Shown: positions 1 through 6,431, numbered from the stretch's first letter. The stretch: 7,626 nucleotides of DNA from Candidatus Hydrogenedentota bacterium (GCA_023384315.1 JAHDWY010000123.1:1-7626), one strand, 5' to 3'. The notes: generated by a model not told the origin, from the sequence alone. Numbers and translations are program-made.

Positions 1-1
1 G

Positions 2-466
2 CCGACGAAGGGCGACTACGACTATGGCAACCTCGATCCCGTCGCCGATCCGATCCCCATGGGCGACGAACTCTGGATCTACTACGGCGGCCGCAGTCTC
101 GAACATTACGAGCCCCCCACCGACACGAACGGATCATTGTGTCTTGCCACGCTTCGCATGGATGGCTTCGCATCGATGGGTGGCACTGGCACGCTGGTGA
201 CCAAACCGCTGACGCTCGACGGCGACACCCTCTACCTGAACGCCGACGCGGAAGGCGGGGAGATTCGGGTGGAGATACTGGATGCCGAGAGTGGGAATCC
301 AATTGAGAAATTTGGCGGGAGCGATTGCACCGCTGTTCTCACAGACTCAGTTCGCCACGCGATAAAATGGAATGAGAGCGACGGTATCGATTCTATGCGC
401 GAACGTCCTGTTCGCCTTCGCATCAACCTCAAGAACGCTCACCTCTACGCAATCTGGATGGAGTAG
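2..466 (+). CDS. C-terminal part of a secreted GH43/GH32-like five-bladed propeller protein (5' truncated by window edge)
   Basis: The reading frame is open from base 2 to the TAG at 464-466 (154 codons), so the visible ATG at 59 is internal and the gene starts upstream of the window. The first ~50 residues look like the last propeller blade (GDELWIYYGG, then a LATLRMDGF strand). The rest is a beta-sandwich-like C-terminal domain containing IRVEILDAESG and PVRLRINLKNAHLYAIW. Both parts line up with the C-termini of the products at 4887-6353 (LRMDGFVS, IRVEVLD, PIRLRF, LYAFQF) and 579-2036 (LPEDRFVG, PVSIRF, VYGFQI), so all three are paralogues. The propeller fold is that of the arabinanase/levansucrase/invertase superfamily. 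Catalytic residues, if any, lie outside the window and the substrate is unknown. The gene converges on the one at 579-2036 with a 112-bp gap. It could be a non-catalytic glycan-binding protein. The paralogy is well supported; the enzymatic function is not. Confidence 0.8.
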   Translation, partial: PTKGDYDYGNLDPVADPIPMGDELWIYYGGRSLEHYEPPTDTNGSLCLATLRMDGFASMGGTGTLVTKPLTLDGDTLYLNADAEGGEIRVEILDAESGNPIEKFGGSDCTAVLTDSVRHAIKWNESDGIDSMRERPVRLRINLKNAHLYAIWME

Positions 467-490
467 ATTGAAGCAGGACAATTGGATTCC

Positions 491-566
491 TTGCGCCTTT
501 GCGTCACTGCGACTTTTCATTTGGGTCTCAACACAATGACGCTAAATCGCTAAGACGCAAAGCGGA
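491..566. repeat. Imperfect inverted repeat between convergent genes (CTTTGCGTC / GACGCAAAG)
   Basis: CTTTGCGTC at 497-505 pairs perfectly with GACGCAAAG at 554-562. After three mismatches, GCGA (509-512) pairs with TCGC (547-550). The intervening ~34 bases form a loop. The element fills most of the 112-bp gap between a plus-strand stop (466) and a minus-strand stop (579). Its wording (GCGCCTTTGCGTC, GCTAAGACGCAAAG) resembles short dispersed repeats seen in many environmental genomes, which is an impression from memory rather than a search. It could act as a bidirectional terminator, but the loop is long and no clean U-tract follows either arm, so I label it a repeat. Confidence 0.55.
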
Positions 567-578
567 CGAAATTTTGGG

Positions 579-2036
579 TCAGTGTTTGGAATCGTGGATT
601 TGGAAACCATACACGGTGCTGTTTTCCAATAGGAATCGAATGCTCACCGGGCGCCCTTGCGTCAAGTCGCCCAGCGACCGCTCGGTGTCGCCATCTCGCC
701 AAGCCACGCGGTAGCGTAGTGGATCTTCTCGGATGAGGTGCGAGGAATCGCGTCCCGCGCCTTGGATGACATTGCCTTCCGCATTGGTGAGTTCTACCGC
801 AAGCCCGCTCTCGGCGACATCCGCGTTGATGACGAGTTCGTTTCCTTCGAACGAGAGACAGTGCGTCTCCAGCACTCCGTTCGTCGCACCTTCCCTGACC
901 CGCAGGCCAACAAACCGGTCCTCCGGCAACGTGGCCAGGCCGATGCCCATTTCACCCCAGCCTTCGCCGTGGCGGGTGCTGACGCCGGTGTAGTAGATCC
1001 AGATCTTTCCGTCGCGGCGGAATAGGGTCGTGCCGGGAAATACGCGGCCCGCGTCCCAGGTGCCGGGCGTGGGGGAAAGGAAAGGTGCGCGGTTAGCAAC
1101 GCGAACCCACCTGCGGCCGTCGCGACTGACGACCAGTTGCGTGTCCATGTGCCCTTCGCTGTTGTTGCCCTCAACCTCGTCGAGATGCAGGAGCCAGAGA
1201 ATGCCAATCAACACGTCGCCAAAGGGCGTGACCGATATACCATAGGGTTGGGTCCAGGGGTAACCGTCTTCCTTGTCCGTCGTGAAGACCGTTTCCTTCG
1301 GCGTCCATTCCAAGAAATGCGTGCTCACGGAAAGTCCCACGCCGCGCATGACGGCGGGCCAATCGGGATCGGGAACCTGCGCGCGCACGTACGCGAGGTA
1401 CTCGCCGTTCCATTGTACGACGCAGGTGCTGGTGTCGTTCTTGCCAACCGCGTCGCGCCAGTTGCGAACACTCCAAGTCAACCCGTCCGGCGATTCGCCG
1501 ACGGATGCGCCGCCCGCGCCTTTGTAGCGTTTGGAGGGGTCCGGATCGTCCGGCGTGGGAAGTACGCAGAAGCCATGCGTTCCTTCGATGATGACGTTGT
1601 GTTTCTCGTGACGCCCGAAGGGCTCGCGGCCCACCATCGGTTTCGACCAGTGGATGCCGTCCGCCGATTCCGCATAGCACGTGTAATACTCCGCGGTCTG
1701 TGGGTACTCGGGGTTGTCCGGGATACCATCCTTGAACTCGTTTGCGAGATACCAGCACCGGAACTGCTCGCGCGATTCGTCGTAGAGCACGGTTCCGTAG
1801 ATTTCGAGGATGCGTTTCTCCCACGGGTGTTCGGGAACGATGACGGGGTTACCCGTGTGTTTTTCCGGTTGCACCATCACGCGTTCCAGGTTCCGCATGT
1901 CGCGGATGAGGTAATCGTCGAGGAAGAGTTGGGGATTGTCGGAGATGGCGATTGGGGGATCGTCGGCGTGCGCCATCGTGAATGCAGAAGCAGCGACCAT
2001 GACGGGGAAAGCCAGTATCCATCCGTTTCGTTTCAC
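579..2036 (-). CDS. Secreted GH43/GH32-like five-bladed beta-propeller protein, paralogue 2
   Basis: The product is 485 residues. I chose the GTG at 2036 over the upstream in-frame GTGs (2057, 2048) because GGAGGAG ends three bases before it and the protein then starts MKRNGWILAF with a clean signal peptide, cleaved after AHA (residue 24). The mature part opens with NPQLFLDDYLI (34-44), comparable to LQPVIDSLLI in the paralogue at 4887-6353. Propeller-blade signatures recur: ESADGIHWSKP (123-133), SPDGLTWS (182-189) and SRDGRRW (304-310), with GTWDAGRVFPG near 325-335. The C-terminal ~100 residues are the beta-sandwich shared with its neighbours. The fold fits the arabinanase/levansucrase/invertase superfamily, whose members hydrolyse or bind glycans outside the cytoplasm. 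I cannot assign the catalytic acids with confidence, so substrate and activity are unknown. It is the most diverged of the three paralogues. It is divergent from the FG-GAP gene at 2134 and shares a 97-bp gap with it. Confidence 0.85.
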   Translation of the reverse strand: MKRNGWILAFPVMVAASAFTMAHADDPPIAISDNPQLFLDDYLIRDMRNLERVMVQPEKHTGNPVIVPEHPWEKRILEIYGTVLYDESREQFRCWYLANEFKDGIPDNPEYPQTAEYYTCYAESADGIHWSKPMVGREPFGRHEKHNVIIEGTHGFCVLPTPDDPDPSKRYKGAGGASVGESPDGLTWSVRNWRDAVGKNDTSTCVVQWNGEYLAYVRAQVPDPDWPAVMRGVGLSVSTHFLEWTPKETVFTTDKEDGYPWTQPYGISVTPFGDVLIGILWLLHLDEVEGNNSEGHMDTQLVVSRDGRRWVRVANRAPFLSPTPGTWDAGRVFPGTTLFRRDGKIWIYYTGVSTRHGEGWGEMGIGLATLPEDRFVGLRVREGATNGVLETHCLSFEGNELVINADVAESGLAVELTNAEGNVIQGAGRDSSHLIREDPLRYRVAWRDGDTERSLGDLTQGRPVSIRFLLENSTVYGFQIHDSKH

Positions 2037-2039
2037 GTT

Positions 2040-2046
2040 CTCCTCC
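2040..2046 (-). promoter_or_regulatory. Ribosome binding site deciding the GTG start at 2036
   Basis: The minus strand reads GGAGGAG, then AAC, then GTG AAA CGA. The strong Shine-Dalgarno match sits 5 bases from the GTG if GGAGG is taken as the core. It lies inside the reading frame that would follow from the upstream GTG at 2057, which argues against that longer start. Confidence 0.7.
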
Positions 2047-2090
2047 ACCGCGAACACGCGTTCGTTAAGGGCGATTTGCGCGCCCCGACT

Positions 2091-2099
2091 GTTATACCA
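2091..2099 (-). promoter_or_regulatory. Candidate extended -10 promoter for the gene at 579-2036
   Basis: The minus strand reads TGGTATAAC, which matches the extended -10 pattern TGnTATAAT except at the last base. It would start transcription near 2084, about 48 bases upstream of the GTG start. No good -35 hexamer is visible at 16-18 bases, which is tolerable for an extended -10. The same AT-rich patch (GTTATACC on the plus strand) could serve the divergent gene at 2134, but I see no -35 for that either. Confidence 0.3.
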
Positions 2100-2133
2100 T
2101 GCGTACCGGCAATCGAATCACTGGAGCGCAGGT

Positions 2134-3483
2134 ATGGGTATCACGACTATGACCATCCTCGGGGTTGCTTCCGTACTTACGGGCACAGAGTTCGTTCTGT
2201 CCGCCGAAGTGCCTCTCCATGATTTTGGCGGCATCCCCTTTGTCTACGACGTCGACGGCAAACCCGGCGCGGAGATCCTGTGGTTGCAATCGCCGGGAAT
2301 CTTTCATAGCCGTGTCTTCGACGAAGGCCCGTGGAAAGAGCGCATCCGGGAAGACGAGCGCGTACACTTCTGCCTGACGGCCACGACAGCGTCCGGGGAA
2401 GTTCTCTGGCAGATCGGCACGCCGTGGAATGGCGACCGGCCTTTCCTTACGCACTGCGGTGAGCGGGGACTGGACTGCGCGGATATCGACGGCGACGGCG
2501 CGCCAGAGATTGTCTGTGTACGAAACGATGACATCCTCCTGATCGACGGACGCACCGGTACCATCGAGAAGACCGTGACAGCCCCTGCCGACAACGCGCA
2601 GATCGTCCGGCTGGCGCACACGGGCTCCGAGCCGGCCGACTGGACCGTCCTCGTCAAGAATTCCGAATCCGCGTATGCGCCTCATGAGTACGCGAATCCT
2701 TGCTGGTTCTATGATGGCGAATTGAATCTCATCAAGACCGCTGACTACCGCGGCGCCGGGCATGCGCCGGTGGTTCACGACATCGACGGCGACGGGCTTG
2801 ACGAGTTTCTCATCGGGTTCAACGCGGTGGACAACGATCTGAATACGCTGTGGACCTACCGCACGGTCCCGGATGAAGTGTGGGACGGTGCGGAGATGCA
2901 TGTCGACACGATCGCGGTTGGCGAGGTTGGGGGACGCCACGCGGTCGCGCTCGCGGCGAGCAACATGGAGTACCTGCTCGACGGGCAAACGGGCGAATTG
3001 ATCTGGAGCTTCGAAGGGACACACCCGCAGGTCTGCGCGATTGGCCATTTCCTGCCGGGCGAAACCGAGGCGCAGGTCATCGTGCACAACAAGCGCGCCG
3101 ACCTTCAGCTCTTCGACAGCAAGGGCTACGAAGTGTGGCGCATGACGCCACCCGAGAATTTCCCCTTAGGCAAGGCCGAAGCGTGCAACCAGGCCTTCCA
3201 TACCTTTGAGCCGTTGCAAATTCTACGCGGCGTGGGGGAGGGGAACCTCGATCTCATCATCTTCTCCGACGCAGGCTGGCCCTACGTCGTGGGCAGCGAC
3301 GGCGCGCGCGCGCTCGACTTCCCCCACACGCCGAACGTAGCGCAGGACTGGGGGGAAGTCCCCGGCCGGCCCGATGACTATGGCTATGGATTCTACGTTC
3401 GTATCCAAGACTTCAACGGCGACGGCGAGGACGATGTCATGATCAGCGACCGCCGTTTCGCCTGGTTCTACCGCTTAAAATAA
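2134..3483 (+). CDS. Secreted FG-GAP/VCBS-repeat beta-propeller protein
   Basis: The product is 449 residues. The ATG at 2134 is preceded by GGAG at 2123-2126 with 7-base spacing; the frame is open further upstream but only into the divergent gene. The N-terminus MGITTMTILG...LSA looks like a signal peptide of about 24 residues but has no Lys/Arg in its n-region, so export is likely rather than certain. Four DxDxDG-type calcium loops, or remnants of them, mark the blades: YDVDG (38-42), DIDGDG (117-122), DIDGDG (216-221) and DFNGDG (426-431), each followed by a hydrophobic strand such as PEIVCV or DEFLIGF. LIDGRTG (136-142) and LLDGQTGELIW (281-291) resemble PQQ/YVTN-type blades. Such propellers occur in adhesins, integrin-like proteins and family 11 rhamnogalacturonan lyases. 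At 449 residues it is shorter than I expect for that lyase family, so lyase activity is only a possibility. It stands alone on its strand and converges on the SGNH gene. Confidence 0.85.
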   Translation: MGITTMTILGVASVLTGTEFVLSAEVPLHDFGGIPFVYDVDGKPGAEILWLQSPGIFHSRVFDEGPWKERIREDERVHFCLTATTASGEVLWQIGTPWNGDRPFLTHCGERGLDCADIDGDGAPEIVCVRNDDILLIDGRTGTIEKTVTAPADNAQIVRLAHTGSEPADWTVLVKNSESAYAPHEYANPCWFYDGELNLIKTADYRGAGHAPVVHDIDGDGLDEFLIGFNAVDNDLNTLWTYRTVPDEVWDGAEMHVDTIAVGEVGGRHAVALAASNMEYLLDGQTGELIWSFEGTHPQVCAIGHFLPGETEAQVIVHNKRADLQLFDSKGYEVWRMTPPENFPLGKAEACNQAFHTFEPLQILRGVGEGNLDLIIFSDAGWPYVVGSDGARALDFPHTPNVAQDWGEVPGRPDDYGYGFYVRIQDFNGDGEDDVMISDRRFAWFYRLK

Positions 3484-3510
3484 CGCAGGGCTCATCGCGG
3501 CAGACGGAAG

Positions 3511-3556
3511 AACATCCCCCTTGATCCCCCTTCGAAGGGGGACAACCAGGGATGTT
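3511..3556. terminator. Nested palindrome between convergent genes, possible bidirectional terminator
   Basis: The outer arms AACATCCC (3511-3518) and GGGATGTT (3549-3556) pair perfectly. Inside lies the 16-bp perfect palindrome CCCCCTTCGAAGGGGG (3526-3541). The structure sits 27 bases after the plus-strand stop at 3483 and about 30 bases beyond the minus-strand stop at 3588, where a shared terminator would be expected. On the plus strand it is followed by CTTTGA rather than a strong U-tract, so Rho-independent function is plausible but not clear-cut. The wording also resembles dispersed CCCCCTTGATCCCCC repeats of environmental genomes (impression only). Confidence 0.5.
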
Positions 3557-3587
3557 CTTTGACATTGGATGAAATCCCCGATGGTCT

Positions 3588-4703
3588 CTATTCGCAAAGC
3601 TCGCGCACAAGGGGCTCCAAGGCTTGCGCCATGCGATAGAACCCGAGGTCCGTGGGGTGCGTCCCGTCCACCGTTCCTTCATGGTCGTCACCCAGCAATG
3701 CGTCGCAGGGAAAGTAGTGGAGTTTCGCCACGCCATCCGCTTGCAACGTATCAAAGGCCTTCTTCCACTCCACATTCTTGCTCACATAGGCCTCTCGCCG
3801 TGACGGGAGGAACCAGCCCGCCTGGTACTGGATGTTCTCGACGAGGAGAATCGGGGTTTCCGGCTCGATTTCGCGCAGCCGTTTCACAAATGGCACCACC
3901 CGCTCTGCGATTAACTCCGGCGCCATATTTGGCGCGCAGTCAATCACGTAAACGGCACAATCCAGTTCGCCGATCAAGTCGGCCATCTCGATCTCCATCT
4001 TTCCGTTTCCCGAGAACCCGAGATTGATGAAGGGGCGATCGAGCCAGCGTCCCATGATTGCGGGATAGGCCATCCCGGGCCGTGCCGCGCAACCGCCGTG
4101 AACGATGGATGTTCCATAGACCAACACGGGCTTCGCATGGCCTTCAGGCCGCGCCGGGGCCTCGCTCAACGTAGCCGATTCTGCAATTCCGATTTCCAGA
4201 GATTCCGTTCCGTTATATAGCGGGAGATAGAGGAGGTACTCGTGCGACCCTTCGGGGATACCGGTCACCAGTTCGGCTTCATTGCTCACGGCTGACGGCC
4301 GGCCTTGTGCGATCCAGCCCCAACCGTCTTCACCACGCACGTACAGGTCCAGACCACTCACCCCCGTTGCGGGCATGTGCGGCATGGCCAGTCCTTCATC
4401 GCGCACGGTCCAACGCGCGCGAATGGCCGAAGCGTCCGTCACGAATCGTACGGCCATTCCCGCGGAGTCGTGCGATAAACTCCACACCGGATCGGGCACG
4501 ACTCCCTTGGCTTTGCTGGGCAGCCGGTCGTAGGGATGCTCCGTATCCGTCCACCCCTTGCCCTCAAGCCCAATGTCCAGTGCGTTATACCAGAGAATTC
4601 CGTTCTCGCCTTTCGTTGCGGTTGCCGGATCGATTGCTTCTTGGGCGAAGGCTACGCCAATGAAGAACGCCAGGGTTGCCATCGCCAATGTTTTGCAGTA
4701 CAT
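3588..4703 (-). CDS. Secreted SGNH/GDSL hydrolase with N-terminal GxDLY domain (probable carbohydrate or lipid esterase)
   Basis: The product is 371 residues. I chose the ATG at 4703 because AAGGAG lies 6 bases upstream and the protein starts MYCKTLAMATLAFF, a signal peptide cleaved after AFA (residue 20). The upstream in-frame extension to 4802 has no such features. Residues ~30-185 form the beta-sandwich domain with the name-giving motif GLDLY (117-121). Residues ~190-371 are the SGNH hydrolase: block I VYGTSI with nucleophile Ser199 (GTS instead of GDS, which I recall as usual in this subfamily), block II NLGFSGNG with Gly229 and Asn233, block III DCAPN with Asn259, and block V DGTHPTD with the Asp346/His349 pair. 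All catalytic residues are therefore present. Members of the superfamily hydrolyse esters such as acetylated sugars; the actual substrate cannot be read from sequence. It lies downstream of the propeller gene at 4887-6353 on the same strand, with a 183-bp gap filled by a REPIN-like repeat pair. Confidence 0.92.
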   Translation of the reverse strand: MYCKTLAMATLAFFIGVAFAQEAIDPATATKGENGILWYNALDIGLEGKGWTDTEHPYDRLPSKAKGVVPDPVWSLSHDSAGMAVRFVTDASAIRARWTVRDEGLAMPHMPATGVSGLDLYVRGEDGWGWIAQGRPSAVSNEAELVTGIPEGSHEYLLYLPLYNGTESLEIGIAESATLSEAPARPEGHAKPVLVYGTSIVHGGCAARPGMAYPAIMGRWLDRPFINLGFSGNGKMEIEMADLIGELDCAVYVIDCAPNMAPELIAERVVPFVKRLREIEPETPILLVENIQYQAGWFLPSRREAYVSKNVEWKKAFDTLQADGVAKLHYFPCDALLGDDHEGTVDGTHPTDLGFYRMAQALEPLVRELCE

Positions 4704-4709
4704 GTGCCT

Positions 4710-4715
4710 CTCCTT
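4710..4715 (-). promoter_or_regulatory. Ribosome binding site deciding the start at 4703
   Basis: The minus strand reads AAGGAG, then AGGCAC, then ATG TAC TGC. It is a near-perfect Shine-Dalgarno with 6-base spacing, and it marks the ATG in front of the signal peptide as the start. Confidence 0.7.
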
Positions 4716-4730
4716 GTGGATCAAAACCAA

Positions 4731-4758
4731 CTGGGAGGGCGGGTTTTCCAACCCGCCA
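4731..4758 (+). repeat. REP-like hairpin A (GGAG foot, TTCC loop)
   Basis: GGAG at 4734-4737 is directly followed by the 8-bp stem GGCGGGTT (4738-4745), the loop TTCC (4746-4749) and the return arm AACCCGCC (4750-4757). The hairpin is perfect. The tetranucleotide-plus-palindrome layout is that of REP elements. It has an inverted partner at 4855-4882 with the same foot, loop and outer stem. It lies between the SGNH ribosome binding site and the candidate promoter, so it would be in the 5' leader of that mRNA. Confidence 0.65.
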
Positions 4759-4793
4759 CTCGAAAGCCTCAACGAATGAGACTGCTTGCGAAC

Positions 4794-4822
4794 ATTACAC
4801 AACGATCCCGCTGTGTAGTCTA
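4794..4822 (-). promoter_or_regulatory. Candidate sigma70-type promoter for the SGNH hydrolase gene
   Basis: On the minus strand TAGACT (4822-4817; 4 of 6 matches to TTGACA) is separated by exactly 17 bases from TGTAAT (4799-4794; 5 of 6 matches to TATAAT). A transcript would start near 4787 and carry a leader of about 84 bases that includes hairpin A. The site lies in the interior between the two REP-like copies. A match of this quality can arise by chance, and consensus use in this lineage is unknown. Confidence 0.4.
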
Positions 4823-4854
4823 TTCGATTGCTCCGGCTCGGAAGTCCTCGATTT

Positions 4855-4882
4855 TGGCGGACAGGAATGTCCGCCCTCCCGG
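4855..4882 (-). repeat. REP-like hairpin B, inverted partner of hairpin A
   Basis: Read on the minus strand it is GGAG (4879-4876), stem GGCGGACA, loop TTCC, arm TGTCCGCC, then A. It matches hairpin A in foot, loop and the outer five stem pairs. The three inner pairs differ, and all three changes are compensated. It begins 4 bases after the stop codon of the propeller gene at 4887. The minus strand continues AAAAT after the stem, so there is no U-tract and an intrinsic terminator role is unlikely. Confidence 0.65.
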
Positions 4883-4886
4883 AGTA

Positions 4887-6353
4887 TCACGGCCGAAACT
4901 GGAATGCGTACAGGTCGGCGTCGTTCATCACAAACCGCAGGCGGATGGGCGTTCCCGACAGTGCGGACAGGTCATTGCCGTTTTTCCACGAAACGACGCG
5001 CGTCAGTTCGTCGCCGAAGATCTCCGTCGAGTCGTCCGCCGTGAAACCTTCGATGGGTTCGGCGCCTACATCAAGCACTTCGACCCGAATACTGCCGGCC
5101 GCTGACGTAGCGAAGTTGAGCGCGAGTTCCTTGCCTTCAAATACGAGAGGCCGCGTCATAATCTCGCCGCCTGCCATGGACGCGTGAACCGAGACGAAGC
5201 CGTCCATCCGCAGGGTGTATCGTCGCAACAGGCTGCTCGTTCCGGTCCAGTACCCTTCCGTCGCGTAGATTGACAGTTCGTCTGGCGCGCCTTCCAGGGC
5301 CGACTTCGTCGTCACGACGCCCCAGCACTGGTAGTTATCGCCGTAGGCCCATGTGTCGGGACGTTGAATACCCGGACGAAGAAAGGTCTCGCTCCAGCGG
5401 TGGAATGTGCGCCCGTCGCGGCTCGTCATGAAGAGGCCGTCCGTGATCGCCATCCCGTAACGCTCCTGGAGCTTCGAGCGGTTTGTGCGATTCTCCAATC
5501 CCGGCAGCGCGCGCGTCGAATCGGTCCAACCCCGCTCCACATAGCGCGTGGGAAATCCCAGGTAAATCTGCGGCGCGCGAAAGTAGGGAATGATGTTGTT
5601 CGTGTACAGTTGCTCGGTTGGTGCGCCGGGATAGTCCAGCCACACCGGCTCCGTCCACGTCACGAAATCATTGGATGTCGCCATCTTGATATCGCGAACG
5701 CCGTCTTTGAAATCGCGGATGAAGGCGCGGTACTCCTGCGTGTTAGGGTCCCAGAACGCGATGTTGTTGCTGTCAAACGCACCGTCCGTAATAATCGGTC
5801 CGTCCTGAAGGGGGCTCCAGTGAATGCCGTCCGGCGATGTGAACGCTACAAGGTCACTATTGCCGTTTGCGACCGCCTTGTATTTCGTTTCCGGCGGGCA
5901 ATTCGGATTGGCGTCGATGAATGGTGCGAAATCATGGGACCCCGGACCGTTCCACACAATGTTGTTTTCGGTCGAACCTTCATAGTCGAACAGTCCGAGC
6001 TTCGGTTTCACCCAATGAATGCCGTCGGTGCTTTCCGCGTAGCAGGCTACCAGGGGATGGGACTCCAACTTCTCGCCGACGGTCAGATTGTCGCCCTTGT
6101 AGTACATGCGATAGCGGTCGCCGTCTTGAAACACCGTGACGTAATTGCAGGCATTCCCCTCCCACGGCTCGTCAAAGACCAGCGATACTTCCTGCGGCGT
6201 GGGGGAATGCAATTGGAAATGCGCCTTACCGCCGAAGGTCTGGATCAACAGACTGTCGATCACCGGCTGCAGATCCGAGCCGACATTGATAAACTGTGCT
6301 TGCGCGGCCGCCGCAGCGACAAAAACCAATGCAAGAAAACGAAATGCCCTCAT
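4887..6353 (-). CDS. Secreted GH43/GH32-like five-bladed beta-propeller protein, paralogue 3
   Basis: The product is 488 residues. The ATG at 6353 has AGGA 6 bases upstream and starts the signal peptide MRAFRFLALVFVAAAAAQA, cleaved after residue 19. The mature protein opens with LQPVIDSLLI (28-37). Blade motifs typical of invertase/arabinanase-fold propellers follow: AESTDGIHWVKPKLGL (106-121), SPDGIHWSPL (173-182), IAFWDPNTQEYRAFIRD (198-214), TSNDFVTWTEP (226-236) and TSRDGRTFHRWSE (310-322). AYGDNYQCWG (336-345) begins the last blade. From LRMDGF (381-386) to the end is the beta-sandwich domain shared with the partial gene at the window start, the closest relative here by eye. Acidic residues sit at plausible propeller positions (for example Asp208-like and Asp214), but I cannot prove a catalytic triad. 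It may act on, or only bind, an extracellular glycan. It is divergent from the gene at 6718 and possibly co-transcribed with the SGNH gene downstream. Confidence 0.88.
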   Translation of the reverse strand: MRAFRFLALVFVAAAAAQAQFINVGSDLQPVIDSLLIQTFGGKAHFQLHSPTPQEVSLVFDEPWEGNACNYVTVFQDGDRYRMYYKGDNLTVGEKLESHPLVACYAESTDGIHWVKPKLGLFDYEGSTENNIVWNGPGSHDFAPFIDANPNCPPETKYKAVANGNSDLVAFTSPDGIHWSPLQDGPIITDGAFDSNNIAFWDPNTQEYRAFIRDFKDGVRDIKMATSNDFVTWTEPVWLDYPGAPTEQLYTNNIIPYFRAPQIYLGFPTRYVERGWTDSTRALPGLENRTNRSKLQERYGMAITDGLFMTSRDGRTFHRWSETFLRPGIQRPDTWAYGDNYQCWGVVTTKSALEGAPDELSIYATEGYWTGTSSLLRRYTLRMDGFVSVHASMAGGEIMTRPLVFEGKELALNFATSAAGSIRVEVLDVGAEPIEGFTADDSTEIFGDELTRVVSWKNGNDLSALSGTPIRLRFVMNDADLYAFQFRP

Positions 6354-6383
6354 CGTTCGTCCTTTCCCCGGTTCCTAAACCTG

Positions 6384-6391
6384 CCCCCCCC
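6384..6391. repeat. Homopolymeric C8 tract in the leader of the propeller gene at 4887-6353
   Basis: Eight consecutive C on the plus strand (G8 on the minus strand) lie 30 bases upstream of the ATG at 6353, between that start and the REP-like pair. Such tracts can vary in length by slippage or be assembly error sites. No function is shown. Confidence 0.4.
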
Positions 6392-6431
6392 ACCACTGTA
6401 GGGAAAACCGTAAGCAGTTGCCAGTCCCAAA

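Noticed and set aside
1137..2222. 361-codon open frame on the plus strand opposite the propeller gene 579-2036
   Set aside because: It lies antisense to a gene with a signal peptide, a good ribosome binding site and paralogues. Its translation is Arg/Val-rich with no recognisable domain, as expected for an antisense shadow in G+C-rich DNA.
2092..3087. 331-codon open frame on the minus strand opposite the FG-GAP gene
   Set aside because: The plus-strand frame carries four calcium-loop motifs and a ribosome binding site; the antisense frame has neither and crosses the divergent promoter region.
4704..4802. 33-residue N-terminal extension of the SGNH hydrolase
   Set aside because: It would read through hairpin A and put the signal peptide internally. 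The ATG at 4703 has a strong Shine-Dalgarno.
4855..4875. Rho-independent terminator of the propeller gene at 4887
   Set aside because: The stem is good but the minus strand continues with A residues rather than U after it, and the same hairpin recurs as a repeat.
4731..4882. CRISPR-like or tRNA-like structure from the repeated hairpins
   Set aside because: Only two inverted copies, no regular spacers, and no cloverleaf or CCA end.
2..6353. Classical polysaccharide utilisation locus
   Set aside because: There is no SusC/SusD pair, TonB receptor, transporter, sulfatase or regulator in view, and the strand alternation argues against one operon.
5364..6401. 345-codon open frame on the plus strand opposite the propeller gene 4887-6353
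   Set aside because: Antisense to a clear paralogue. The translation lacks domains and runs into the REP-containing intergenic gap.
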